Shown here piece after piece: positions 16,867 through 24,841 of a stretch of 64,000 nt of DNA (position 1 is the first letter of the stretch; every line of letters begins with the position of its first letter). Made by a program: the position numbers and the translations under genes. This stretch comes from an uncultured Rhodospirillales bacterium (GTDB lineage: Bacteria > Pseudomonadota > Alphaproteobacteria > Reyranellales > Reyranellaceae): assembly GCA_902825855.1 (NCBI GenBank), contig CADECW010000011.1, positions 1 to 64,000 of the forward strand. The letters run 5' to 3'. The notes below the pieces were generated by a model. The model worked only from the letters and a program-made list of their open reading frames with translations. It was not told where the DNA came from and did not search any database.

Positions 16867-17058
16867 TCAGCGCGTGTAGACGGTCGTCGTCGCGGCCGGG
16901 GCGACGGGCGTCGTCACCGTAGTGGTGCTGGCGGTTGCCGGACCGGTGTAGGTGGTGGTTGTCGCCGCGACGGGTGCCGGCTGCACCGTGGTACGTTCCT
17001 GCACGCTGCAGGCCGCAGTGGCCATGGCCAGTGTCAATCCGATGATCACGAACTTCAT
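16867..17058 (-). CDS. small threonine-rich lipoprotein
   Basis: 63-residue precursor. The signal peptide (MKFVIIGLTLAMATAAC) ends in a lipobox with the modified cysteine at about residue 17. The mature part is low complexity, rich in threonine, alanine, proline and valine (TTTTYTGPATASTTTV). The ATG at 17058 follows AAGGAG; the longer open frame upstream would bury the signal peptide. Probably an outer-membrane or periplasmic small lipoprotein; function unknown. Confidence 0.7.
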   Translation of the reverse strand: MKFVIIGLTLAMATAACSVQERTTVQPAPVAATTTTYTGPATASTTTVTTPVAPAATTTVYTR

Positions 17059-17070
17059 GCGGGCTCCTTT

Positions 17071-17085
17071 GTGCCTGAAAGGCAC
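17071..17085. promoter_or_regulatory. short perfect hairpin in the lipoprotein leader
   Basis: GTGCCT-GAA-AGGCAC is a perfect 6-bp inverted repeat with a 3-nt loop, directly upstream of the ribosome site of the lipoprotein gene. It could be an operator or a leader stem that shields the 5' end of the mRNA. No regulator is evident. Confidence 0.3.
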
Positions 17086-17199
17086 TGTCGCAACGTAACT
17101 ATCTTGCAACGGTTGCCAGGAGCGACGGGGTCCGAAATTCGCGAGCGCCTAAAGAACCCGTGTGAAACCATGGCGGTCCCCTGACCATGAGGCTCCGCC

Positions 17200-17595
17200 A
17201 TGTCGCTCCTGCTCAATATCGACGTCCCCGATGTCGAGACCGCCCTGCGTTTCTACACGACGGCTTTCGACCTCAAGGTAGGCCGCCGTTTCGGAGCCGA
17301 CTTCGTCGAGCTTCTGGGCTGGCCGGCCCCGGTCTACCTGCTGACCAAGGCCGCCGGCACAATCGGGGCCGGCGGCGACCCGCGGCGCTACACCCGGCAT
17401 TGGACGCCGCTCCATCCCGATATCGTCGTCGAAGACGTCGATGCTGCAGTCGAGCGCGCCGTTGCGGCGGGCGCCAGGCTCGAAGCCGCCGCCACGGATA
17501 CGAGCTGGGGCCGCATCGCCATGCTGGCCGATCCGTTCGGACACGGTTTCTGCCTGTTGGCGTTCAACGACCGCGGCTACGACGCGCTGCTTTGA
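17200..17595 (+). CDS. VOC (glyoxalase/bleomycin-resistance fold) protein
   Basis: 131-residue single VOC module: N-terminal LLLNIDVPDVETALRFYTTAF, a middle HPDIVVEDVDAAVERAVAAG, and the C-terminal DPFGHGFCLLAF typical of this superfamily. Such proteins act as metal-dependent lyases, dioxygenases or drug-binding proteins; the substrate cannot be read from sequence. It stands alone and converges on the racemase-like gene. Confidence 0.85.
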   Translation: MSLLLNIDVPDVETALRFYTTAFDLKVGRRFGADFVELLGWPAPVYLLTKAAGTIGAGGDPRRYTRHWTPLHPDIVVEDVDAAVERAVAAGARLEAAATDTSWGRIAMLADPFGHGFCLLAFNDRGYDALL

Positions 17596-17605
17596 TGGAA
17601 GGGTG

Positions 17606-18391
17606 TTACAGCCTCAGCAGAGCGCCATAGCCGTCGACCTTTGACTGGACGCCGGCCGAGCGCAGGCAGTGCCAGAGGCTTGCCTGGTTCGCCGAAACCA
17701 CCGGACGCTTGAGATCCTGCTCGAGCGCTTCGAGGATGCCGACGCAGCGAAAGCCGGTGCCCGCAATCAATATGCCGTCAGCATCGGCCGGGCATCTCGT
17801 TCTGATCTGGCTGTAAAGCGGCTCGATTTCCTGCTCGAAGCCCGCGCCCTGTCCGACCAGCTCACTCGGTGCCAGATCGCGCCACTTGCGTCCCGGATCG
17901 TAGCGCAGGTGCCCGGCGAGCGTGAAACCGTGATCGGCGTAGTAGCGGCAGCCGGCCGCCACCGTTTCGTCGTTGAACCAGGGCGGCAGCACCAGGAAGG
18001 GCCGCTTGCTGCCGGACGCGCGCAGTGCGGCGCAGGTATCGATGCCGTTGGTGGTGACGACCGTTCCGTCACCGAGCAAGGGCAACAGGCTCACCACCGC
18101 CGCTTCGTCCCAACCCTTGCCGCCCAGAAGGCTGCTCGAGCTGTGGGCGATCACGACGGCCGACAGTCGCATGGCGGCGAACTGGCGGCAGCCGCGCGCC
18201 AGGTCGTCCTCCGGCTCGACATTGCGGCGATCGTCGCGCCAGCGCAGCCAGGGCGCGCGCGCCGTCACGCGGGCGGCATGCAGCGACACGCCGGGTGGCG
18301 CCATCGCCCACCACTCTGCCTCCGGCACGGCCTCATTGCCGACGATGAACAGGCCGATGCGGGCCCGCCAGCCCCAGTTGTCATTGCCCAC
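17606..18391 (-). CDS. Asp/Glu racemase-superfamily protein (arylmalonate decarboxylase / maleate isomerase type)
   Basis: 261 residues from the GTG at 18391, which has GGAGG 10 nt before it; a TTG three codons upstream is too close to that site. The superfamily fold shows in LSAVVIAHSS, GTVVTTNGIDTCAAL and the C-terminal GTGFRCVGILEALE with a catalytic-type cysteine (C216). The first of the two cysteines used by racemases and maleate isomerases is replaced by a serine run (IAHSSSSLLGG, about 82-92). One-cysteine members include arylmalonate decarboxylase. Exact reaction unknown. Confidence 0.75.
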   Translation of the reverse strand: MGNDNWGWRARIGLFIVGNEAVPEAEWWAMAPPGVSLHAARVTARAPWLRWRDDRRNVEPEDDLARGCRQFAAMRLSAVVIAHSSSSLLGGKGWDEAAVVSLLPLLGDGTVVTTNGIDTCAALRASGSKRPFLVLPPWFNDETVAAGCRYYADHGFTLAGHLRYDPGRKWRDLAPSELVGQGAGFEQEIEPLYSQIRTRCPADADGILIAGTGFRCVGILEALEQDLKRPVVSANQASLWHCLRSAGVQSKVDGYGALLRL

Positions 18392-18449
18392 AGGAACCAA
18401 GCCTCCGTCTACGTCAATCGACTGGTGTGCGATGGCAAGCGCGCCGCCA

Positions 18450-19445
18450 TCACTTGAAATGCCAGCGGCTGCCTTGCTCGGGGACGACGAAGCGCACGCC
18501 GACGTCGTTGGCCGCCTCGAGTTCCTGCAGGAGCTGGCGCTGCGGCTGTTCCTTGCTCAGCGAATATTTGATGTGGCTCACGACGACCGGCAGGTCCTTC
18601 AGGGCCTTGCCGCCGGCCAGGCCGTCGAGCTTGCGCAGCTCTTCCATCAGCCAGCGCGGCGTCAAGTGGCCGAACAGCAGGTTGTCCGGGCGGTCGCTGG
18701 CGTAGGACACCTCGATGACGATGGCCTTGAGCTGCTTTCGCTTTACGCGCTCGGCAACGGCGGCCCAGACAGCGGCGAGCCGCGTGCCCTTCTCGACCGC
18801 GTCGGGACCGGTGTCGCCGAAGCACAGGATCCCATCGCCGCCGCTCTCCAGCAGGAACGCCGTCGATTCCATGCCGCCATGGGCCAGCGGAAAGGCTGTC
18901 ACGGTCATGGCGGTGTCGGCGATCGGCATCGCCTCCCCCGGCTTCAGGTCCATCATGGCGTATTTCTTGAGCTGCGGGGCCTTGCCGCGATCGCTGAAGT
19001 TCGGCCAGGCACGCCAGTTGAAGTAGGTCTCGATCAGGTCGGCACCGACAGAGGGCAGCGCGTAGATCGCTTTCTTGCTGTCATCGGGCGAGGCAACGAT
19101 CAGTCCTGCGACGTGGTCGAGATGGGCGTGGCTGATCAGGTAGCCCTTGATCGCGTTGGTAAGCATGTAGCCGACACGGCTCTGCGGCGAATCCGCGGGC
19201 ACCGTGACATTGGAGAAGGCGCCCTTCTCCTCGGCCACGCGCAGTCCGTTCACCAGCGTGCCGGCGTCGCACGTCACGCCGCGATTGTCGCCATGCGGAT
19301 GGATCAGCGAGGCGCTGAGATTGCCATCCTGTATACCGCCCAACGCACCAAGCACCACCAGGTCGAAACCATCCGCGGCGCACGCATGCTCGGCGCCGGG
19401 CAGCAGCGCCAGAGCCAACGCGGCCGCGGCAAGTCGTGATCTCAT
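18450..19445 (-). CDS. cpdP: periplasmic class II 3',5'-cyclic-nucleotide phosphodiesterase
   Basis: 331-residue precursor with a signal peptide (cleavage after about residue 23, EHACAADG). The metallo-hydrolase core has the metal motif HAHLDHVAG near residue 105, then FPLAHGG, CFGDTG, VIEVSYA and GHLTPRWL, as in the yeast PDE1 / Vibrio CpdP class. It would hydrolyse cyclic AMP or GMP in the periplasm. It stands apart from its neighbours by 58 and 96 bp. The symbol is by family resemblance. Confidence 0.85.
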   Translation of the reverse strand: MRSRLAAAALALALLPGAEHACAADGFDLVVLGALGGIQDGNLSASLIHPHGDNRGVTCDAGTLVNGLRVAEEKGAFSNVTVPADSPQSRVGYMLTNAIKGYLISHAHLDHVAGLIVASPDDSKKAIYALPSVGADLIETYFNWRAWPNFSDRGKAPQLKKYAMMDLKPGEAMPIADTAMTVTAFPLAHGGMESTAFLLESGGDGILCFGDTGPDAVEKGTRLAAVWAAVAERVKRKQLKAIVIEVSYASDRPDNLLFGHLTPRWLMEELRKLDGLAGGKALKDLPVVVSHIKYSLSKEQPQRQLLQELEAANDVGVRFVVPEQGSRWHFK

Positions 19446-19541
19446 AGGGCACCTCCGGCGATTTTTGCCCGGGGCACCCTACCCTATTCAGCTCGCCGAT
19501 GGCATGACAGCCACGCGCCATGCAACGCCGCGCGGCTTGGC

Positions 19542-19907
19542 CTACTTCTTGGTGAGCTTGCCTTCGAACTCACAGTAGCCGTAGAGCTTGATCTTGGAAT
19601 CGCCTTCCTTGATCTGGCCGACCACGTCCATCATGCCGCCGCCGCCGACCATGGCCGCCGTCTTGATGGCGCCGTTCTTGCCGAGAGTGGTCTCGAAGCC
19701 GCGCTCGGGACGGCCTTCCTGCTGGAACCTTCCTTTGACCGCATCGCCGCTGACCGTGACGTCGATCACCATCTTGTAGGTCGGGCACTTGGAGCTGCCG
19801 GGAACGTTCTTGCCATACCCGGTCCAAGTGTAGACGACCGGATCCGCGTGAGCCGCACTCACTACCACCAGGCCCGCCAACAGGCCGACAACTGCACCCT
19901 TAAGCAT
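19542..19907 (-). CDS. secreted hypothetical protein
   Basis: 121-residue precursor with a clear signal peptide (MLKGAVVGLLAGLVVVSAAHA). The mature part is a predicted small beta-barrel with two cysteines (SSKCPTYKMVIDV and YGYCEFEGKL) that could form a disulfide. No family recognised. It begins 14 bp after the alpha/beta hydrolase stop on the same strand, so it may be the distal gene of that operon. Confidence 0.65.
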   Translation of the reverse strand: MLKGAVVGLLAGLVVVSAAHADPVVYTWTGYGKNVPGSSKCPTYKMVIDVTVSGDAVKGRFQQEGRPERGFETTLGKNGAIKTAAMVGGGGMMDVVGQIKEGDSKIKLYGYCEFEGKLTKK

Positions 19908-19921
19908 CGCTCTCGTCTCCC

Positions 19922-20704
19922 TCAGAAGAATTCCCTGATCGCCTTGAGCACGGCGGCCGGTTTTTCCTGCCCCACAGCATGCCCAGCCTTGGCGACCTTG
20001 ACCAACTTCGATTTGGAAATCGCCTTTTTGAAGGCAGCCCCATAGACCGGCGGGATCAGAACGTCCTCCGCGCCCCAGACGATCAAGGTTCTGGCCCTTA
20101 TACGATGCAGGCGCTGGCCGAGGCCACGGTCCGGGATCGGGAAAAGGATCTTGCCCGCCATACCCAGCCGCCGAGCGTTCATGACCAGAAATTGCTTCAG
20201 GAATTCCGGGTCGTTCATGTCGCCACCCGGCACCAGGAGCCGGCCACCAGCAGAGACGTCATGAAACAGCAACCCTGGCAGCTCGTAGGGGAGCTTGGAG
20301 AAGATGTCGGTGATCGGATGGTCGTCCAGCCACAAGCCGGCCGGCGCCAGCAGGCAAAGCCTGGCGACTTCGGTGCGCGCGATCGCCGCCATCTCGGCGG
20401 CTATCATGCCGCCCATGGAATGACCGACGACGATCGGCTTCTTTAGTTTCAACGCATCCAGCACGTCGAGCCCGTGCAGGGCAATGTCGAGCATGTCGCG
20501 CAGCTCGTCTTCGCCAGTCGACTGGCCGTACCCCGGCAGCAGCGGCGCCACGACGTGGTACTTGGTGGCGAGCGCCGCGATCAGCGGATCGTCCGGCATG
20601 TGCCCGCCCGCGCCGTGGAGATAGAGGAGGTCCTTGCCCTTGCCGGCTTCAACGACCTGGATACGCGCGCCCGAGGGCTTGAGCGTGAGGAAACGCGACT
20701 TCAT
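19922..20704 (-). CDS. alpha/beta hydrolase
   Basis: 260 residues. Oxyanion region YLHGAGG near 29-34, nucleophile elbow GHSMGG with S96, and a C-terminal histidine in KAGHAVGQEKP. The acid is probably in WGAEDVLIPP. The ATG overlaps the stop of the upstream flavin-dependent oxidoreductase by 4 bp, so the two are coupled; a role in cleaving a product of that oxygenase is inferred. Confidence 0.85.
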   Translation of the reverse strand: MKSRFLTLKPSGARIQVVEAGKGKDLLYLHGAGGHMPDDPLIAALATKYHVVAPLLPGYGQSTGEDELRDMLDIALHGLDVLDALKLKKPIVVGHSMGGMIAAEMAAIARTEVARLCLLAPAGLWLDDHPITDIFSKLPYELPGLLFHDVSAGGRLLVPGGDMNDPEFLKQFLVMNARRLGMAGKILFPIPDRGLGQRLHRIRARTLIVWGAEDVLIPPVYGAAFKKAISKSKLVKVAKAGHAVGQEKPAAVLKAIREFF

Positions 20705-21936
20705 TCAGCGGCGACCCTGAGCGGCACGGGTTCGTTCATCGGATGTACCCAGAAGCGGTCGTCGTGATTCTTCCACTCGGGCCACAGGTTGCGCAGCCGC
20801 GGCATCACCTTCTCGGCGAAAAGGCCCGTCGAGTAGCGCACCTTGTCGTTGGGCATGTCGCCGACATGCATCAGGCAGAAGATATTGCCCACGCGCAGGG
20901 TCTTGATCAGCTCCTCCATCTGCTGGCGCACCGTCTCGGGCGAGCCGGCGACGACGTAACGGCCATCGACGAGGTCCTTCCAGGTCATGCTGGGATAGTT
21001 GCGCGCCGCGGCCTGGGTGAACTGCGACAGCGCACCGGTCTGGATCGTCTTGACGGTGCGATAGCCCGGCGCATCGGCGAAGCCCGGATAGACGTGCAGG
21101 CAGCGATTGTAGAAGTAGTTCACATGAGGCCAGTACAGCCGCTCGGCTTCGGCGTCGCTGTCGGCAACACAGATCACCTGGGCGAAGCCCGCTCGGTAGG
21201 GTGATTCGTCCGCCTTGCGCTCGGCCACGCGCTTCCAGTAGCCGTCCATCAGCAGCTTGGCGCGCAGATAGCCCGAGTAGCTGAGGTAGGAATAGGAATA
21301 GGTGTTGTCGAGGCAGAAGTCGTAGGTCTCGACCGACCCGCCGCCGGGGATGAAGATCGGCGGCGCCGGCCGCTGGATCGGCTTGGGCCAGCAATTGACG
21401 TAGCGCAGCTTGGTGTAGCGCCCGTTGAAGGCGAATGGCTCGTCGGCGGCCCATGCCTTGCGTATGAGGTCGTGTGCCTCGGCGTATTTCTCGCGCGTCA
21501 GTGCCGGGATCGTGCCGTAGGCATAGTTGGTGTCCATCGACGTGCCGACCGGAAACCCAGCGACCAGCCGGCCACCCGACAGCACGTCGAGCATGGCCAT
21601 CTCCTCGGCCACGCGCACGGGCGGATTGTAGAGCGCGATGGAGTTGCCCAGCACGACAATGGCAGACTTCGAGGTCCGCCGCGTCAGGGTCGCCGCCATG
21701 ATGTTGGGCGACGGCATCAAGCCATAGGCATTGGCGTGGTGCTCGTTGACGCCGATGCCGTCGAAGCCGACGGACTCGGCATACTCGAGCTGGTCGAGAT
21801 ACTGGTGGTAGGCGATGTGGCCGAGCTCGGGCTCGTACATGCGGTTGGGCAGGTCGACCCAGACCGAGCGGTGCTTCTCCCGGAAATCGTCCGGCATATG
21901 CGGCCACGGCATCAGATGGAACCAGGTGAATTTCAT
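20701..21936 (-). CDS. LLM-class flavin-dependent monooxygenase
   Basis: 411-residue luciferase-like TIM-barrel oxidoreductase. Typical pieces are FDGIGVNEHHANAYGLMPSPN, VVLGNSIALYNPPVRVAEEMAMLD, SGGRLVAGFPVG, and VAGSPETVRQQMEELI near the C-terminus. These enzymes use FMNH2 (or F420) and O2, often on aldehydes, terpenoids or sulfonates. It lies between an enoyl-CoA hydratase (31 bp upstream) and an alpha/beta hydrolase (4-bp overlap), which suggests a catabolic operon of unknown substrate. Confidence 0.9.
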   Translation of the reverse strand: MKFTWFHLMPWPHMPDDFREKHRSVWVDLPNRMYEPELGHIAYHQYLDQLEYAESVGFDGIGVNEHHANAYGLMPSPNIMAATLTRRTSKSAIVVLGNSIALYNPPVRVAEEMAMLDVLSGGRLVAGFPVGTSMDTNYAYGTIPALTREKYAEAHDLIRKAWAADEPFAFNGRYTKLRYVNCWPKPIQRPAPPIFIPGGGSVETYDFCLDNTYSYSYLSYSGYLRAKLLMDGYWKRVAERKADESPYRAGFAQVICVADSDAEAERLYWPHVNYFYNRCLHVYPGFADAPGYRTVKTIQTGALSQFTQAAARNYPSMTWKDLVDGRYVVAGSPETVRQQMEELIKTLRVGNIFCLMHVGDMPNDKVRYSTGLFAEKVMPRLRNLWPEWKNHDDRFWVHPMNEPVPLRVAAE

Positions 21937-21967
21937 CGGCGTGCTCCGTTGCGGGCGCTCTGGCGAG

Positions 21968-22798
21968 TCAACGACCCTTGAACTGCGGCTCGCGCTTTTC
22001 GAGGAAGGCCTTGATTCCTTCCTTCATGTCCTCGGTCTGCATCAAAGGCAGGAGCTGCAGGAAGACGTGATGGACGTGCTCGTTGAACGGCTCGTTCCAG
22101 GCCATGCGCATCATGCGCTTGGCAGCCTGGATGGCGAGCGGCGCGTTTGCCGCGATCTCGAGCGCGAGCTCGCGTGCGGCGCCCAAGACCTCGGCATCGG
22201 GCACGACCTTGTTCACCAGGCCGATTTCCAGCGACTGCACGGCATTCAGCGTGCGGCCGGTGAAGATCAGCTCGGCCGCCTTCGCCCAACCCAGCATGCG
22301 CGGCAGGTACCAGGTGCCGCCCGATTCGGGCAGCACGCCGCGTCTGGCGTAGGACGCGGCGAGCTTGGCCGACTGGGCCATGACCCGGATGTCGGCGCCC
22401 AGCGCCAGGTCGAGGCCGTAGCCTGCGGCCGAGCCGTTAAGCGCAGCGATCACCGGCTTGTCCATGGCATGCAGGACCGGCGGCGGCGTGTTGCGCAGGT
22501 CGATGTTGGTCGGCGTGGCGCCCGAACCGACGCTGAGATTGTCGGTGCCCTCGCTTTGCGCCGCGAGATTGAGTCCGGCGCAGAAGGCGCGGCCGGTGCC
22601 GGTCAGGATGACGACACGCACCTGCTTGTCTTCGTTTGCCCGCACCAGCGCATCGGTGAGCTGCCTGAGCATCGGCCCGGAGATGGTGTTCATGCGCTGC
22701 GGAGCGTTCAGCGTGACGGTGGCGATCGCGCCGTCCGCGCCGTAGAGCAGCTCTTCCGGCATTACCGAAGCTGCGGGCTGGGCCGCAAACTGGCTCAT
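21968..22798 (-). CDS. enoyl-CoA hydratase/isomerase family protein
   Basis: 276-residue crotonase-fold protein. The oxyanion and substrate loop shows in GTGRAFCAGLNLAA, then IAALNGSAAGYGLDLALGADIRV and RRGVLPESGGTWYLPRML. The glutamate in PESGG fits a catalytic residue of hydratases. Ribosome site GGGGGAGGAAAC precedes the ATG. It is the first gene of the string running to the hydrolase, and is divergent from ltaE with 54 bp between. Confidence 0.9.
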   Translation of the reverse strand: MSQFAAQPAASVMPEELLYGADGAIATVTLNAPQRMNTISGPMLRQLTDALVRANEDKQVRVVILTGTGRAFCAGLNLAAQSEGTDNLSVGSGATPTNIDLRNTPPPVLHAMDKPVIAALNGSAAGYGLDLALGADIRVMAQSAKLAASYARRGVLPESGGTWYLPRMLGWAKAAELIFTGRTLNAVQSLEIGLVNKVVPDAEVLGAARELALEIAANAPLAIQAAKRMMRMAWNEPFNEHVHHVFLQLLPLMQTEDMKEGIKAFLEKREPQFKGR

Positions 22799-22852
22799 GT
22801 TTCCTCCCCCTGCCGATTGCCGCTATGGTGGAGCAGGAGAACCCGACACGCC

Positions 22853-23896
22853 ATGCAAAACCGATTCATCGATCTTTACAGCGACACCAAGTCCAAGCCC
22901 TCGCCCGGCATGCGGAAAGCCATGGCCGACGCCGAAGTCGGCGACGAGCAGAAGATGGAAGACCCCACGGTCAACCGGTTGCGCGAGCGCGTCTGCGAGC
23001 TTTTGGGCAAGGAGGACTCCGTCTTCCTGCCGAGCGGCACCATGGCCAACCAGATCGCCATCCGTGTGCATTGCCGGCTGGGTGACGAAGTGATCGCCGA
23101 CCGCACGGCCCACATCATCAATGCCGAGACCGGTGGCCCGGCCGCAAATTCCGGCGTCATGATCCGCGCCATCGAAGGACCGAATGGCGTGTTCACCGGC
23201 GAGCAGGTCAAGGCAGCGCTGCGCGATCCCAACAGCCGCAATGCGCCGCGCTCGCGGCTGGTGTCGATCGAGAACACCTCGAACGGCGGCTTCGGCACGG
23301 TATGGCCGCTCGCCACCATGCAGGGCGTCACCAAGGTGGCGCGCGAGGCGGGCGTCGCCCTGCACATGGACGGTGCGCGCCTCTGCAACGCGTCGGTGAA
23401 GTCGGGCGTGAAAGCCAGCGACTACGCCGCTTGCGTCGATTCCCTCTGGCTCGACTACACCAAGGGCCTGGGCGCGCCGGTCGGCGCCAGCCTCGCCGGC
23501 CCCAAGGAACTCATCCGGGAGGCGTGGCGCCAGAAGCAGATGCTGGGCGGCTCGATGCGCCAGTCCGGCGTCATCGCCGCCGCCGCGCTCTATGCGCTGG
23601 ACAACAACTGGGACCGCCTGGCCGAGGACCACGACAATGCCCGCCATCTCTCCGAGGGGCTGGCAAACATCAAGGGCGTCCAGATCGACGTACCGCGCAT
23701 GGAGACCAACCTGGTGTTTTTCGAGATCACCAAGCCCGGATGGACCTCGGCCAAGCTGGTCGATGCCTGCCGCGAGCGCGGCGTCGGCCTCGGCGCCAAC
23801 ACGGCGACACGCATCCGCGCGGTCACCCATCTCGACGTCAACCGCAAGGACATCGACACGGCGCTGAAGGTGATCAGCGACGCGCTGGCAGCATAG
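22853..23896 (+). CDS. ltaE: low-specificity L-threonine aldolase
   Basis: 347-residue PLP enzyme of the threonine aldolase family, cleaving L-threonine or allo-threonine to glycine and acetaldehyde. The N-terminus FIDLYSDTKSKPSPGMRKAM, QKMEDPTVNRL, the aspartate in LHMDGARLCNA and the PLP lysine K204 (DYTKGLGAPVG) are all present. The ATG at 22853 begins the conserved region; the longer open frame upstream overlaps the divergent gene and is discarded. Confidence 0.93.
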   Translation: MQNRFIDLYSDTKSKPSPGMRKAMADAEVGDEQKMEDPTVNRLRERVCELLGKEDSVFLPSGTMANQIAIRVHCRLGDEVIADRTAHIINAETGGPAANSGVMIRAIEGPNGVFTGEQVKAALRDPNSRNAPRSRLVSIENTSNGGFGTVWPLATMQGVTKVAREAGVALHMDGARLCNASVKSGVKASDYAACVDSLWLDYTKGLGAPVGASLAGPKELIREAWRQKQMLGGSMRQSGVIAAAALYALDNNWDRLAEDHDNARHLSEGLANIKGVQIDVPRMETNLVFFEITKPGWTSAKLVDACRERGVGLGANTATRIRAVTHLDVNRKDIDTALKVISDALAA

Positions 23897-23899
23897 AGC

Positions 23900-24040
23900 T
23901 CAGGCCGCTCGGGGCTTCTTTTTCGGAGATGGCGCCTGGCTCTTGCCGGGCTGGCTCCTGGGCTGCGGCCGCCGCCGGGCAAGAAGCCGATTGATGACGG
24001 CTTGAAAGGCGGGATTGCGATTCGGTGGCGCCTCGGACAT
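23900..24040 (-). CDS. possible small basic proline-rich protein
   Basis: Open reading of 46 residues: a short helical start (NPAFQAVINRLLARRR) then a basic proline-rich tail (SQPGKSQAPSPKKKPRAA). GAGGGGC lies about 9 nt before the ATG. It fills the gap between the convergent ltaE and the LysE gene, 49 bp downstream of the latter on the same strand. Composition may reflect a real nucleic-acid-binding microprotein or chance in GC-rich DNA. Confidence 0.35.
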   Translation of the reverse strand: MSEAPPNRNPAFQAVINRLLARRRPQPRSQPGKSQAPSPKKKPRAA

Positions 24041-24089
24041 GTCGGATGCCCCTCGTCCAGTTGATTGCCCAGCACTCAGTAACGCAAGC

Positions 24090-24719
24090 TTACGATATCG
24101 GTCTCCCGGCGTCGGCCAAAACCTTGCCGCCGAGGCCGATGAAGCAGACGCCTGCTGCCCGCTCGATCCAGTGCCGGGCGCTCTGGAAGCGCCGCATCAC
24201 CGGCCCGGAGGACATGAACAGGCTGACGCAGGAATACCAGATCAAGGACGACAGCGTCACGAGGCCGATCATCAGCATCATCAGCCAGGTCGGCGTCGAC
24301 GCCGTGACGGCCGTGGCGAAGACGCTGGCGAACAGCACGATCGCCTTGGGATTGGTGAGTGTCACCAGGAACCCGAACAGGATCGCGCGCTTGCCAGGTT
24401 CCCTGGGCTGCTGGTCGAGATCGATGGTCTGCGGCCTGGCGCGCAGGAGCTTGATGCCAAGATAGGCGAGATAGCAGCCGCCGAGGACGCGCACCGTCCA
24501 GGTGAGCCACTGGTACTCCGCCAGGATGGCCGACAGGCCGAGAAGGCTGAGCGTCGCGTACATGCAAAGGCCGGTCGACACGCCGAGCGTCGTCAGCATG
24601 CCGGCACGCGTCCCATGGGTCATGGACGAGCGCACGACCGCAACGAAATCAGGCCCCGGCAAGATGAGCGCAGGGATGAAGACGGCAAAAACGCTGATCA
24701 GAACCAGGAGGCTGCTCAT
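24090..24719 (-). CDS. LysE family amino-acid exporter
   Basis: 209-residue membrane protein with about six hydrophobic segments. The N-terminus has the LysE/RhtB signature FIPALILPGPDFVAVVRSSM and the next region GTRAGMLTTLGVSTGLCMYA. Further signs are YLAYLGIKLLR and FLVTLTNPKAIVLF. The ATG at 24719 starts the first helix; the in-frame extension upstream crosses the divergent gene's start. It exports amino acids or derivatives; substrate unknown. Confidence 0.9.
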   Translation of the reverse strand: MSSLLVLISVFAVFIPALILPGPDFVAVVRSSMTHGTRAGMLTTLGVSTGLCMYATLSLLGLSAILAEYQWLTWTVRVLGGCYLAYLGIKLLRARPQTIDLDQQPREPGKRAILFGFLVTLTNPKAIVLFASVFATAVTASTPTWLMMLMIGLVTLSSLIWYSCVSLFMSSGPVMRRFQSARHWIERAAGVCFIGLGGKVLADAGRPIS

Positions 24720-24841
24720 GGCATCCGAGTTGCCACGCTCTCGGGCTGGCCGCAAGAGCGGCCGGCGCCAGGAACGGGAGTAATCCGAGCCCCAGATTTT
24801 CGCCGTCACGGGCCGGCTGCAAAAGCCGGTATATCCATCAC

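Noticed and set aside
21815-22852. Upstream extension of the threonine aldolase frame
   Set aside because: Overlaps the flavin oxygenase and enoyl-CoA hydratase genes on the other strand; the conserved aldolase start is at 22853.
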